A stretch of 64,000 nucleotides of DNA from Closterium sp. NIES-65 (GCA_948144175.1 CANXME010002314.1:62001-126000), one strand, 5' to 3'; shown: positions 32,101-39,231, counted from the first letter of the stretch. The notes: generated by a model from the letters alone, not told the origin. Numbers and translations: made by a program.

Positions 32101-34002
32101 GGCCCGATTTCTCCCGGTGCGGCCCGGCCTTGCTTGTGATGGTGCGGTTGGAATTTCGCCCGTACGATTGCCATCGGACGGTCCAGCCGCGGTGGTCGTT
32201 CCCTCTCCTCGGGACCGCCTTGTTCTCGCTCCTGTCCTTCTCCCATTCTCCTCTACCCCTTCCTCTGCTTCCGACCCTTCCTCCGCACTGGATGGGGTTG
32301 GCTCTTCTCTATAAGAGGGGTCATTTTCTTCTTCGTCATTAAGTAGCCTAGTTAAAGCCCTTCTGGCCTCCCTCTGATAGCCATTTTCTGGCCCACCTCC
32401 TCGACCGCTACCTGCTGCCCGCCCATCGCCTCGCGCTTCCTGTCCTCGCGATGGTGATTGCTGGTGTGACTGATTATTCGCCAATGCGCGTTGGCGCCGC
32501 GTCGGTTGTACTCGAAAGGCCGTCGTCTGCCTCAGGAGCGAGGACCGAGGCGACGGGCTCCCCGCCACTGTCTGTTCTGCCGCCCGGCCTAGTAGCCGCT
32601 GAAAAGACTCCTCCCCTCGTATCCGCACGTCCTCTTGTCGTGAACGGGGTTGAGCCGTCTGCGCCGATGGTTGCTCCTCCCGCTCCGCCTGTCGCCCCCT
32701 CTCCGCCTGTTCTCCCTGTTCCTGCCGTGCCGCTGGCGGCATCTGCTCTTGCCGGGGGGGTCGCCGCTCATCCTGTCCCAGGGCCTGGCGTTCCAGCTGC
32801 ACCTGCCGGTGCTGTCCCCGGCGTGCCTGTGCTGGCGTCTGCTTCTTCGTCGCCTGCGGTGTCCGCCACCACTGGCGGCCCGCCCTCGGTGGTTGCTCTT
32901 CCGAGCGCGGATCAGTCTCCTCCCGTTCCACCGCCTGCGGCTCCGGTTGTTCCGCCGTCTCGTCCCCCGTCGCTTGACCGCCGCTTGTCCCGGCCCCATT
33001 CTCCCGCGCCACCGCAGGAGCGCGAGACGTCTCGGCGCCGGCGGAACTCCCCCCGGCGCTACCAGCAGCAGGCCCAGTGGCCAACGCATCCAGGTGGCAG
33101 TGGGGGATGGCGGGGCCCCCCGGGGCGCGGTGGAGGCGGGTGGTATCGGCCGCCAGTGACGCTGGCGGACCTCCAGCGCGAGGTGTCGCGGGAGGTGTCG
33201 CGCGCCGTACGTCAGGGGAGGGCAGCGCCGAGCCAGAGCAGTTCGCGGCAGGCTGCTCCGGAGCCCGTTGCTCCTCGTTCGCCTGTGCATCCTGTAGCCC
33301 CTCCGCCGGCTGTTGCTCCTCTTCCTCTTGTCCCTGCCCCGTCCGTTCCTTCTCCTTCTGTTGCGGCGCCGGCGACCGGCTCCCGCCTGCATCTGCCACC
33401 TGTTCCGCCTGTCGCGGGGGTAGAGTTCGTGGCGGCGGGTAGTGGCGCGGATGCGGCTCCGTACGCTGCTGATGCGTCTCTCCGGTTCCTGGCGGCGGCT
33501 CTGCTGCCTCCGCAGACGCGCGTTCCTGAGACAACGCTTGGTCAGCTTCACCGTCTCGCGGAGAGCCTGCATGCTTTGCTTCTGATTCAAGTGCTTGCGC
33601 ACTCGTCTCTCCCTGCTGTCCCGCCCGAGTCCTTTCGCAGCCACCTGCGTGACCCGTGCCTCGACGCAGCTGACCAGCTCGCGGAGCTGCTGGCGCCCGT
33701 GCTGGCTGCGCCCGCAAGGGGAGGCGCTGCTGCCGCGGGACAGCTTGGTGAGGCTGTCCGGAGCTTGAAGCGGCACTTGCGCGCTGGATCTGGAGCCGCG
33801 GCGATCGGCGCAAGCACAATTGTGGTCCGAGAGCTGTGGCGCTCCCTGACGGGCATTCTCCATGCCCTTGGAGCTCACCGCTTGTAGGCGCGGGCTCTTC
33901 TTGCGCTGTTGGGGCAGCTTGCACGGCTTGACGCGTACGGGATGTGGCGGCCGCGTGCTCCGGGAGCTCACCGCTGCTAGTTGCGGGCTCCTCTTGCTCC
34001 AT
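29128..34002 (-). CDS. L4 sense ORF: reverse transcriptase with Cys/His motif and C-terminal RLE-like endonuclease (1624 codons)
   Basis: An unbroken frame. Residues 1 to ~330 are Ala/Gln/Pro-rich and overlap the constrained antisense ORF, so the true start may lie further in. A conserved patch RQWWRTP occurs near residue 378. The RT domain spans about 880-1150: LIALAKPGGG near 900, DISNAFNS near 975, RQGDPLGPLLF near 1035, YADD at 1069-1072. A Cys/His motif follows: C1403, C1405, H1419, C1423, with spacing C-x-C-x13-H-x3-C. The RLE-like core is TAD1467 ... D1482-VTITDP, then FRQRWSVALQRAQ. In R2-like LINEs such a nuclease nicks the target and RT primes from the nick (established for that group). 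GA-repeat targeting is inferred from the flanks. Confidence 0.93.
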   Translation of the reverse strand: MEQEEPATSSGELPEHAAATSRTRQAVQAAPTAQEEPAPTSGELQGHGECPSGSATALGPQLCLRRSPRLQIQRASAASSSGQPHQAVPRQQRLPLRAQPARAPAAPRAGQLRRGTGHAGGCERTRAGQQGETSAQALESEAKHAGSPRDGEADQALSQERASAEAAEPPPGTGETHQQRTEPHPRHYPPPRTLPPRQAEQVADAGGSRSPAPQQKEKERTGQGQEEEEQQPAEGLQDAQANEEQRAPEQPAANCSGSALPSPDVRRATPPATPRAGGPPASLAADTTRLHRAPGGPAIPHCHLDALATGPAAGSAGGSSAGAETSRAPAVARENGAGTSGGQATGDETAEQPEPQAVEREETDPRSEEQPPRAGRQWWRTPQATKKQTPAQARRGQHRQVQLERQALGQDERRPPRQEQMPPAARQEQGEQAERGRQAEREEQPSAQTAQPRSRQEDVRIRGEESFQRLLGRAAEQTVAGSPSPRSSLLRQTTAFRVQPTRRQRALANNQSHQQSPSRGQEARGDGRAAGSGRGGGPENGYQREARRALTRLLNDEEENDPSYREEPTPSSAEEGSEAEEGVEENGRRTGARTRRSRGEGTTTAAGPSDGNRTGEIPTAPSQARPGRTGRNRAATAAASVRDNPNPPRYFTPEELATRADLFAGVENWDIPALCDSRQPSLARRLPPNLCQLFSLALLTPLLNLSRNPEGEAGWRLLLFLPRLTLRQTSPRKPNWPQIKARLRAFQRGEWGQLYQDAIEAVNTPTPPRHKPDATGVISRAEGLAKRGSLRRAVLALESTPVCTPTPEILEELRQKHPPAEAGETTWPPSPESKLFITQADFAKLLGRCENGVGAGPSGTTFEHMRDAAITNRRVSTHLHALVNTILGGNLPAPVSDLLRASRLIALAKPGGGARPIAIGECITRLTAKAALAAMGEAARAFFLPLQYGVAVPGGAEAVIHVARAYLDKLPNSLVLQTDISNAFNSISRQAIATALQGPELSPLLPLVKLTYGNPSKLFVDANFGSDPLISERGVRQGDPLGPLLFAAGMHTTLRDTAAAHPQVLCLAYADDVTFLGEATATVAAFNHFTEQLAHLGLRHNAQKCAAWSTQAAVKDLLPHDVPFSQDGVRLLGSFVGPDSGASQFLSGQLQEMAKPLPLLEKADPQVASLLLTRCISRRVAYLTRTTPLSLLPRETWSQWGTDLLAALLTACHLRVPTCRTEQARVWAQASLPPSLGGIGITDPLVEGVFGFAASFTQAALFIASLDGAPEGALAQARDHMQLPADTTTPLHTWLLECEAALPDDAREVLEKERLERTDVRLQHALALRVHGSRYAAQVQATREMAVNPLCGHTQRMYSMTGYGTGDWLTAIPIAANRRIGPTHFSNAVRFRLALPFSTPKNCDCADHTEITDPRLPNHLLRCGTGKHRINTHNELRDACVSMAQDAGFIVHRESSAHCPVEEQTADFTMTDRSSGAVYVCDVTITDPISTRDPEAQKGRGWAAREQADKKIQHYASLPETVTFFPLAVDTYGCPCAEVPAFLKLLADTAARRHFNADSKSFYAAKFLHQFRQRWSVALQRAQSIGLLLKLGEAAAVENPPVGGIGDELHLGDCFAVIEPLVEL
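32310..32317 (+). promoter_or_regulatory. Plus-strand TATA box ahead of the L4 antisense ORF
   Basis: TATAAGAG, 141 bp upstream of ATG 32451. On the sense strand the same bases encode part of DPSYRE. Similar boxes lie at matching places in L2, L5 and L7. Confidence 0.5.
32451..33887 (+). CDS. L4 antisense ORF: candidate ORF1-like nucleic-acid-binding protein (478 aa)
   Basis: The plus-strand frame starts at an ATG with purine at -3 and G at +4. Residues 1 to ~180 are Pro/Ala/Val-rich. Around 185-205 lies an Arg/Ser segment (SRRRRNSPRRYQQQ). Around 219-235 is an RGG-like stretch, and around 236-253 YRPPVTLADLQREVSREVSRAV. Residues ~360-478 form a predicted helical domain (LGQLHRLAESLHALLLIQVL ... 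VVRELWRSLTGILHAL). Over 29 codons at 33528-33614, L4 and L5 differ at 21 bases, 16 of them at third positions of this frame, with two residue changes. In the sense frame those bases are second positions. This indicates selection on the antisense protein. No known family recognised; RNA or DNA binding is inferred. Confidence 0.75.
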   Translation: MVIAGVTDYSPMRVGAASVVLERPSSASGARTEATGSPPLSVLPPGLVAAEKTPPLVSARPLVVNGVEPSAPMVAPPAPPVAPSPPVLPVPAVPLAASALAGGVAAHPVPGPGVPAAPAGAVPGVPVLASASSSPAVSATTGGPPSVVALPSADQSPPVPPPAAPVVPPSRPPSLDRRLSRPHSPAPPQERETSRRRRNSPRRYQQQAQWPTHPGGSGGWRGPPGRGGGGWYRPPVTLADLQREVSREVSRAVRQGRAAPSQSSSRQAAPEPVAPRSPVHPVAPPPAVAPLPLVPAPSVPSPSVAAPATGSRLHLPPVPPVAGVEFVAAGSGADAAPYAADASLRFLAAALLPPQTRVPETTLGQLHRLAESLHALLLIQVLAHSSLPAVPPESFRSHLRDPCLDAADQLAELLAPVLAAPARGGAAAAGQLGEAVRSLKRHLRAGSGAAAIGASTIVVRELWRSLTGILHALGAHRL

Positions 34003-34083
34003 GTATCTCTTAGGCCTGTTTGGTGTGATGCATGCTTGTATATTTTCCTATACTTGCTTATGTCCCTGCTTTCCTTGCCGACC

Positions 34084-34150
34084 CTCACGCGCGGCCGAAG
34101 GCCGCGCAATCGAGCGTCGGCCGCCGAAGGCGGCCGGCGCGAGCCGCTCG
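34084..34150 (-). other. Pseudoknot-capable double hairpin at the L4 5' end
   Basis: Two perfect hairpins: arms 89-95/101-107 and 119-124/130-135 of the 34000 block, with CUUCG loops on the sense RNA. In addition CTCACGC (34084-34090) can pair with GCGCGAG (34137-34143), and CGAGCG (34111-34116) with CGCTCG (34145-34150). The last two pairings cross, giving a nested double-pseudoknot layout like that of HDV-type ribozymes. I do not see the expected A-rich catalytic joining strand, so only structure is claimed. Confidence 0.6.
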
Positions 34151-34261
34151 GTTAGGAGGGCACACGAACTATGAAACGAATAATGAGGCACTAGGAACAG
34201 ATCCTAGGGCCTTTATACTAGGCTGGAGGGGGCTGGAGAGGCTAAGGACTAGCTCCTAGGG

Positions 34262-34262
<1 letters not shown>
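34151..34262 (-). promoter_or_regulatory. L4 5' module with TATA box
   Basis: TATAAAG on the minus strand at 34210-34216, with an initiator-like CTCATTATTC about 25 bases downstream. The module is bordered by a CT tract on the right and by the hairpins on the left. Sequence outside these motifs is only loosely conserved among copies. Confidence 0.6.

Positions 34263-34339
<77 letters not shown>
34263..34339. repeat. (CT)n / (GA)n microsatellite between L4 and L5
   Basis: A pure CT run of about 77 bp: the 5' border of L4 and the 3' border of L5. Confidence 0.97.
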
Positions 34340-34342
<3 letters not shown>

Positions 34343-34427
34343 CGGTCCTCCATTGATATAACATGCCGTACAACAAGTATAGTTATCACACAACAGAAAC
34401 AAACATGTGAGTGACTACCCATGCTCC

Positions 34428-37400
34428 CTAGCAGCCCCTATGCGGGGGCTCAAGTGTTGCAAAACAGTCCCCTGGGTTCAGCTCCCCCTCCGGTCCTCCT
34501 AAGGGGGGGTTTTCCGCCTGTGCTGCAAGGTTCAGCTTCATGAGGAAGCTAACCGCCTGTGCTCTTTGCAGGGCCACCGACCACCGCTGGCGGAATTGAT
34601 GAAGCATCTTAGCGGCCTGGTAGGTAGAGGGGTCCGCATTAAAGAGCTTCCTCGCTGCCGTGTCAGCTAGGAGCTTGAGGAAGGTTGGTACTTCCTCGCA
34701 GGGGCAGCCGTAGGTTTCTACTGCTAAGGGGAAGAACCCTGCGAAGTCTGCCCTGCCATGGTAAAGCCCTATTTTCTTGTCTGCTTGCTCCCGCACTGCC
34801 CAGCCCCTCCCCTTCCTTGCCCTCTCATCTTGTTTGCTTATGGGGTCTGTGATCGTTACGTCTGCCAGCCATACTGCCCCCGAGGTCCGATCCCGGAAGG
34901 CCAAATCGGCCTTCTTGTTATCCACCGGGCTGAAGGCAGTGCATTCCTTGTGTACCGCAAACCCGGCATCCTGTGCCATGCGGATGCACTCGTCGCGGAG
35001 CTCGTTGTGCGTGTTGGTCCGACCGTGTCCCGTACCACAGCGCAGTAGGTGGTTTGGCAGCCTCTTGTCGAGGATAGCAACCCGCTTGACACAGTCACAG
35101 CACTTGGGTACGGACATGGGCAGGCCGAGCCGGAACTGGAGGGCGAAGGTGAAGTGTTCGGGGCAGAGCCGCAGGGCGGGCATGTAGGGGATGGCGAGTA
35201 GCCAGTCCCCTGCCCCGTAGCCCGTGAGTGAGATGAGGCGCAGCGTGTGGCCCGCCCGGGGGTTCAGCTCCAGTTGTCTAGAGGCAGTGATCTGCGCGGC
35301 ACTCCTACTGCCTTGGACTATGAGTGCTAGTCGGTGTTGGAGCTGGCCTGCGGGTTTGGCAAGCTCGGAGGCAATCAGGTCCCTTGCTTCCTGTGTTAGA
35401 CTCTCTCTGCAGTCGTTGATCCACCTCTGCAGTTCATTCGGGCTCGTGTTCGCCGCTTCAAGGCTGTGTAGGGCTGCCGTGAGGTGAGACCCCGCCTGGC
35501 CTGGGAGGGGGCTGAGGAGGGAGTGCGCTTGTACTAGGCTGGCCAGGAAGCTGTACCGACCCTCTACCACTGGGTCTGCGAGGCCTAGCCCTCCTAGGCT
35601 TGGCGGGAGTGATGCCTGGTCCCATATCCGCGCGGCCTCCGACTCTCCCCGTGGGTGGCGCACCCCACACGCGTCAAGTAGGGCGTGGAGCAGGGCCCGG
35701 CCCCACCTGGTCCATTCTGCTTCGGGTAACAGGTAGAGCGGGGTTGTGCGTGCGAGGTAGGATATGCGCCTGGAGATGCACCGCGTCAATAGCAGTGAGG
35801 TTACTTGGGGGTCCATTTTTGAGAGGTGCGGCAGTGGGGTAGACATGGATTCGAGTTGCGAGCGTAGGAAAGCCGCTGCACCTTCCTGAGATCCGATGAA
35901 ACTCCCCAACACCCGCAGGCCTTCCTCACAAAATGGGACCCCCTGCGGCAGCACATGAGGATCGACCGCCGCTGCACTCCACGCTGCGCATTTCTCTGGG
36001 TTGTGGCGCAACCCCACGTCGCGCAGGCCCTCTATGAAGTGGCAGAAGGCCTTTGAACATTCCAGCGGCTCGCCCAAGAATGTAACGTCGTCAGCAAAGG
36101 CCAGGCACATCACGGAGGGGAAGGCCGCTGCGGTTTTGGTAAGGGCGGGGTGAATCCCGGCGGCGAAGAGTAGCGGGCCTAGCGGATCCCCTTGACGCAC
36201 ACCGGTCTCGCTGATGAGCGGCTCGCATTCAAACCCAGCATCTAGGAAAAGCTGGGCCGGTTTGCCGTACGATATCCTGGTGAGCGGGATAATGCCCTGC
36301 AGCGCCGAGCCTCGTAGTGCGTCTACTATTGCTGCGCGACTAATGGAGTTGAAGGCGTTCGCTAAATCCGTCTGTAGAATCAGCGCCCCTGGATTCGCGT
36401 GTGTGAAGGTTCTTGCGGCGTGAATGATTGCCTCGCTGCCGCCTTGGACCGATACGCAGTACTGGAGTGGGAGGAAGTGGGCCCGGCATGCTTCCGATAA
36501 TGACGCGAGTGCAGATTTCGCGGCGATGCGTAAGATGCACTCGCCTACTGCGATGGGGCGAGTGCCTCCCCCAGGCTTAGCTAAGGCGATGAGGCGCGAG
36601 GCGGTAAGGAGCGAGCAGATCTCGTCTGGGAGATTGCCCTTTAGGATTGTGTTGACGAGCGCGTGTAGGTGTGTGGTAACCCCACTGTTTGCGATGGCAG
36701 CGTCCCTCATGTGCTCAAAGGTCATTCCCGAAGGTCCGCCTCCCACTCCATTTTCACACCGGCACAATATTTTTACGAATGCGCCCATGTCGATGGAGGC
36801 GGGCTGCTCTGTACCGGGGATGGTCCAATCGATGAGACCAGCTGGCGCTCGGGGGTGCTTGGCTTTGAGGGCTGCTAGCGTGTCAGCTGATGGGTCAGCG
36901 ACCGGAGTTGACTCCAGGGCAAGGATTGCTCTTCGTAGGCTTCCCTTGCGTGTGAGGCCCTCTGCTCTAGCGCGCCTGCCCTGGTCGTCGGGTGTGTGAC
37001 GTGGCGGTTGTGGCCCATTGATCGCGGCTGCTGCGGAATCGTAGAGCTGCGTCCATTCGCCCTTGAGAAATTGGCGCAGTCGCTGCTTCACAGCCGGCCA
37101 ATCGGGCTTCTCCGTTGAGGGCAGGCGTAGTGTTAGGCGCGGGAGAAAGAGTAACAGACGCCATCCTGCGACTGAGTCAGGGTAACGCGCGAGGCGGAGC
37201 AGTGGTGTCAGAAGGGCCGATGCGAAAAGGGGGCGAATGTCAGCAGGTAGTTTTCGCGACAGCGGGGGCTGACGACTGTCGCGTAGGGGGGACAGATCCC
37301 AATTTCCAATTTCGTCGAACCGCGCGTCGTCCCTCGCCAATTGCTCAGGCGAGAATTGGCGGGTTTGTGGGGGCGGCGCGGTGGTGTCCGGTGCCAGTGG

Positions 37401-39149
37401 GTCCTGCTCCCCTCCACCCGAGGGTGGCCTGCTTGGGGCCCGGCTTGGTGTTGGGTTTGCTCGGCGGTGTCCTTCCGCTTCCTCGTCAACCCCTCCTGAT
37501 TCCTCCGTTGTTGATTCAGCTGCTGCTGGTGCTATATAAGTAGGGTCACTCGCCTCCTCGTTATTAGCCCGTCTTAAAGCCCGCCCAGCCGCTCTCTGGA
37601 AACCGTTCTCGGGTCCTCCTCCCCGTCCAGCTGTGCCTCTGCGACCTCCGCCTCGTCCGGCCCGAGATGCCTGTGGCACTAGGCGACGGGATGCATTATC
37701 CACCACTGCCCTTTGTCGTGGCGTCTGCTGTGGCTGCTCCTCCGGTTGTATCGGCATTTGCGCGGGCGGCTGCGGAGATGTCGCCGCATCACGTACCATT
37801 ACCTGCTCCTCCTGCTGCCCAGGCTCCCGCGACTGTTGAGGCGCCTCCTCCCGAGGGGAAGTCTGCTCCTGCTGTCCCGCCGCCAGAGGTCCCGAACCTC
37901 GCGGCACCACTTGGCGTGTCCGCTCCCGATGCTGCTCCTGTTCCCCTCGTTCCCTCTGCTGCGCCGGTCGCACCTGCTCCCCCCGAGAGTTTTGCTGCTC
38001 ACCCTGCGTCTGTCCCTGGCGCGCCCGCTGTTCCAGCCGCTTCTGTTCTCGGCGTGCCTGCGCCGGAATCTGCTTTGTCACCGAAGGCGGTGTCCGCCAC
38101 CACTGGCGGCCGAGCCCCGATGGTCGCACCTCCGGCCGTGGACTCGACTGCTCCTGTTGCGCTGCAGGCGGGCCCGGTGGCGCAGACGTCCCGTCCTCCG
38201 TCGCCAGACCGCCGTCAGTCCCGGCCCCATTCTCCCGTGCCTCAACAAGAGCGCGAGTCGTCGCGGCGTCGCCGAAACTCTCCTCGGCGCTACCAGCAGC
38301 AGGCCCAGTGGTCTGGCCACGCTGGTGGCAATGGGGGCTGGAGGGGTCCCCGCGGGCGTGGTGGTGGTGGGGCATACCGCCCGCCCGTGACCCTGGCTGA
38401 TCTTCAGCGGGAAGTGTCAAGGGCGGTGCGCGAGGAACGGGCGGCGCAAAGCCACAGTAGTTCGCCGCGGTCCGCGCCGGCGCATGTGGCTCCCCGTCAG
38501 GCACTCCCTCCCGAGGGCCTTGCCCCTGCTGCTGCGCCTCCTCCTCCTCCTCATGCTCCATCGCCCCCGGCTCCTGCTGCCTCGGCCCCTGCTCCTGGCT
38601 CTCGTCTCCGCCTTCCCCCTGTTCCGCCCGTGGCGGGTGTGGAGTTCGTGGCTGTTGGTGGTGGGGCGGCTGGGGCGCAGCACACCCCTTATACCGCTGT
38701 TGACGACCCGCTTTCGTTTTTGGCGGTGGCCCTTCAGCCCCCGCCGACCCGTGTACTTGAATCGACCCTCGGGCAATTGCACCGTCTGGCAGAGAGCCTG
38801 CACGCCCTGCTGCTGATTCAGGTGCTGGCTCATGCGTCTCTCCCTCCGATCCCTGCTGACTCATTTCGTGACAGGCCGCGCGAGACCTGTCTGGACGCGG
38901 CGGACCAGCTCGCGCAGCTGCTGGCGCCCGCGTTGGCAGCGCCCGCAGAGGGTGGCGTTGCGGCTGTGGGACAGCTGGACGAGGCTGTCCGGGGCTTAAG
39001 GCGGCACCTGCGCGCAGGGTCTGGAGCCGCGGCGATCGGCGCAAGTACGCTGGTGGTCCGGGAGCTGTGGCGGACTTTAACTGGCATTCTCCATGCCCTT
39101 GGAGCTCACCGGATGTAGATCCGGGCTCCGCTTGCGCTCGTGTCGCCAT
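34428..39149 (-). CDS. L5 sense ORF: reverse transcriptase with Cys/His motif and RLE-like endonuclease (1573 codons)
   Basis: An unbroken frame. The N-terminal ~330 residues are Pro/Gln/Glu-rich and overlap the antisense ORF. GLGRQWWRTP is the first patch well shared with L4 and L7. RT motifs: LIALAKPGGG, DLANAFNS, RQGDPLGPLLF, and FADD at 1018-1021 (a common variant of YADD). The Cys/His motif has C1351, C1353, H1367 and C1371, the same unusual spacing as L4. The RLE-like core reads KADLAFRD (D1415) ... LADVTITDP (D1430), followed by FRQRWSVALQRAQ. By family it performs target-primed reverse transcription in the nucleus. The true start codon is uncertain for the reason given for L4. Confidence 0.93.
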   Translation of the reverse strand: MATRAQAEPGSTSGELQGHGECQLKSATAPGPPAYLRRSPRLQTLRAGAALSPGQPRPAVPQPQRHPLRALPTRAPAAARAGPPRPDRSRAACHEMSQQGSEGETHEPAPESAAGRAGSLPDGAIARGSIQVHGSAGAEGPPPKTKAGRQQRYKGCAAPQPPHHQQPRTPHPPRAEQGEGGDESQEQGPRQQEPGAMEHEEEEEAQQQGQGPREGVPDGEPHAPARTAANYCGFAPPVPRAPPLTLPAEDQPGSRAGGMPHHHHARGDPSSPHCHQRGQTTGPAAGSAEESFGDAATTRALVEARENGAGTDGGLATEDGTSAPPGPPAAQQEQSSPRPEVRPSGLGRQWWRTPPSVTKQIPAQARREQKRLEQRARQGQTQGEQQNSRGEQVRPAQQRERGEQEQHRERTRQVVPRGSGPLAAGQQEQTSPREEAPQQSREPGQQEEQVMVRDAATSPQPPAQMPIQPEEQPQQTPRQRAVVDNASRRLVPQASRAGRGGGRRGTAGRGGGPENGFQRAAGRALRRANNEEASDPTYIAPAAAESTTEESGGVDEEAEGHRRANPTPSRAPSRPPSGGGEQDPLAPDTTAPPPQTRQFSPEQLARDDARFDEIGNWDLSPLRDSRQPPLSRKLPADIRPLFASALLTPLLRLARYPDSVAGWRLLLFLPRLTLRLPSTEKPDWPAVKQRLRQFLKGEWTQLYDSAAAAINGPQPPRHTPDDQGRRARAEGLTRKGSLRRAILALESTPVADPSADTLAALKAKHPRAPAGLIDWTIPGTEQPASIDMGAFVKILCRCENGVGGGPSGMTFEHMRDAAIANSGVTTHLHALVNTILKGNLPDEICSLLTASRLIALAKPGGGTRPIAVGECILRIAAKSALASLSEACRAHFLPLQYCVSVQGGSEAIIHAARTFTHANPGALILQTDLANAFNSISRAAIVDALRGSALQGIIPLTRISYGKPAQLFLDAGFECEPLISETGVRQGDPLGPLLFAAGIHPALTKTAAAFPSVMCLAFADDVTFLGEPLECSKAFCHFIEGLRDVGLRHNPEKCAAWSAAAVDPHVLPQGVPFCEEGLRVLGSFIGSQEGAAAFLRSQLESMSTPLPHLSKMDPQVTSLLLTRCISRRISYLARTTPLYLLPEAEWTRWGRALLHALLDACGVRHPRGESEAARIWDQASLPPSLGGLGLADPVVEGRYSFLASLVQAHSLLSPLPGQAGSHLTAALHSLEAANTSPNELQRWINDCRESLTQEARDLIASELAKPAGQLQHRLALIVQGSRSAAQITASRQLELNPRAGHTLRLISLTGYGAGDWLLAIPYMPALRLCPEHFTFALQFRLGLPMSVPKCCDCVKRVAILDKRLPNHLLRCGTGHGRTNTHNELRDECIRMAQDAGFAVHKECTAFSPVDNKKADLAFRDRTSGAVWLADVTITDPISKQDERARKGRGWAVREQADKKIGLYHGRADFAGFFPLAVETYGCPCEEVPTFLKLLADTAARKLFNADPSTYQAAKMLHQFRQRWSVALQRAQAVSFLMKLNLAAQAENPPLGGPEGELNPGDCFATLEPPHRGC
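37533..37540 (+). promoter_or_regulatory. Plus-strand TATA box ahead of the L5 antisense ORF
   Basis: TATATAAG, 134 bp upstream of ATG 37667, at the position that corresponds to TATAAGAG in L2 and L4, although the surrounding sequence has diverged. Confidence 0.5.
37667..39118 (+). CDS. L5 antisense ORF: candidate ORF1-like nucleic-acid-binding protein (483 aa)
   Basis: Plus-strand frame of the same length and layout as in L4. Its N-terminal Pro/Ala-rich part aligns poorly. From SATTGG onward it aligns well: SRPHSP, SSRRRRNSPRRYQQQ, RGPRGRGGGG, YRPPVTLADLQREVSRAV. The C-terminal ~120 residues are nearly the same as in L4 (LGQLHRLAESLHALLLIQVL, CLDAADQLAQLLAP, VVRELWRTLTGILHALGAHRM). The corresponding sense-strand residues match much less well. 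The region between the stop at 39118 and the hairpins holds no other ORF. The same caveats on function apply as for L4. Confidence 0.75.
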   Translation: MPVALGDGMHYPPLPFVVASAVAAPPVVSAFARAAAEMSPHHVPLPAPPAAQAPATVEAPPPEGKSAPAVPPPEVPNLAAPLGVSAPDAAPVPLVPSAAPVAPAPPESFAAHPASVPGAPAVPAASVLGVPAPESALSPKAVSATTGGRAPMVAPPAVDSTAPVALQAGPVAQTSRPPSPDRRQSRPHSPVPQQERESSRRRRNSPRRYQQQAQWSGHAGGNGGWRGPRGRGGGGAYRPPVTLADLQREVSRAVREERAAQSHSSSPRSAPAHVAPRQALPPEGLAPAAAPPPPPHAPSPPAPAASAPAPGSRLRLPPVPPVAGVEFVAVGGGAAGAQHTPYTAVDDPLSFLAVALQPPPTRVLESTLGQLHRLAESLHALLLIQVLAHASLPPIPADSFRDRPRETCLDAADQLAQLLAPALAAPAEGGVAAVGQLDEAVRGLRRHLRAGSGAAAIGASTLVVRELWRTLTGILHALGAHRM

Positions 39150-39231
39150 TGTTGCCTAGGATGTTGTTGGTGCCGCCATTGTTAGTATGCCGTTGCTTAT
39201 ACCCGATTGTGTGCGTGTTCCTTGTCGTTCC

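Larger units (their letters stand above)
29037..34262 (-). mobile_element. L4: complete type A RLE LINE, apparently intact
   Basis: A 5.2-kb LINE on the minus strand, bounded on both sides by pure CT tracts. From its 5' end: TATA module (34150-34262), pseudoknot-capable double hairpin (34084-34150), a single open sense frame (34002 to 29128), a short 3' untranslated region, and the shared 3' terminal motif ATATCAATAAAAGGACCATT against the GA tract. An antisense ORF of 478 codons lies in its 5' part on the plus strand. No lesion is visible in either frame, so it may be an active or recently active copy. No poly-A tail is seen; the GA tract takes that place. Confidence 0.92.

Noticed and set aside
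32589-34109. Another long minus-strand frame (506 codons; likewise 17537-19033 in L2) over the antisense ORF
   Set aside because: A frame kept open by GC-rich composition opposite the antisense ORF. It is Arg-rich throughout, has no recognisable motif and conflicts with the third-position pattern of the antisense frame.
34084-34150. Calling the 5' hairpin block an HDV-type self-cleaving ribozyme outright
   Set aside because: The strand topology fits, but the catalytic joining strand is not visible and L2 has lost the crossing pairs. Kept only as a hypothesis.
36081-36100. FADD in place of YADD in the L5 reverse transcriptase
   Set aside because: FADD is a common active variant in LINEs and does not indicate loss of function.
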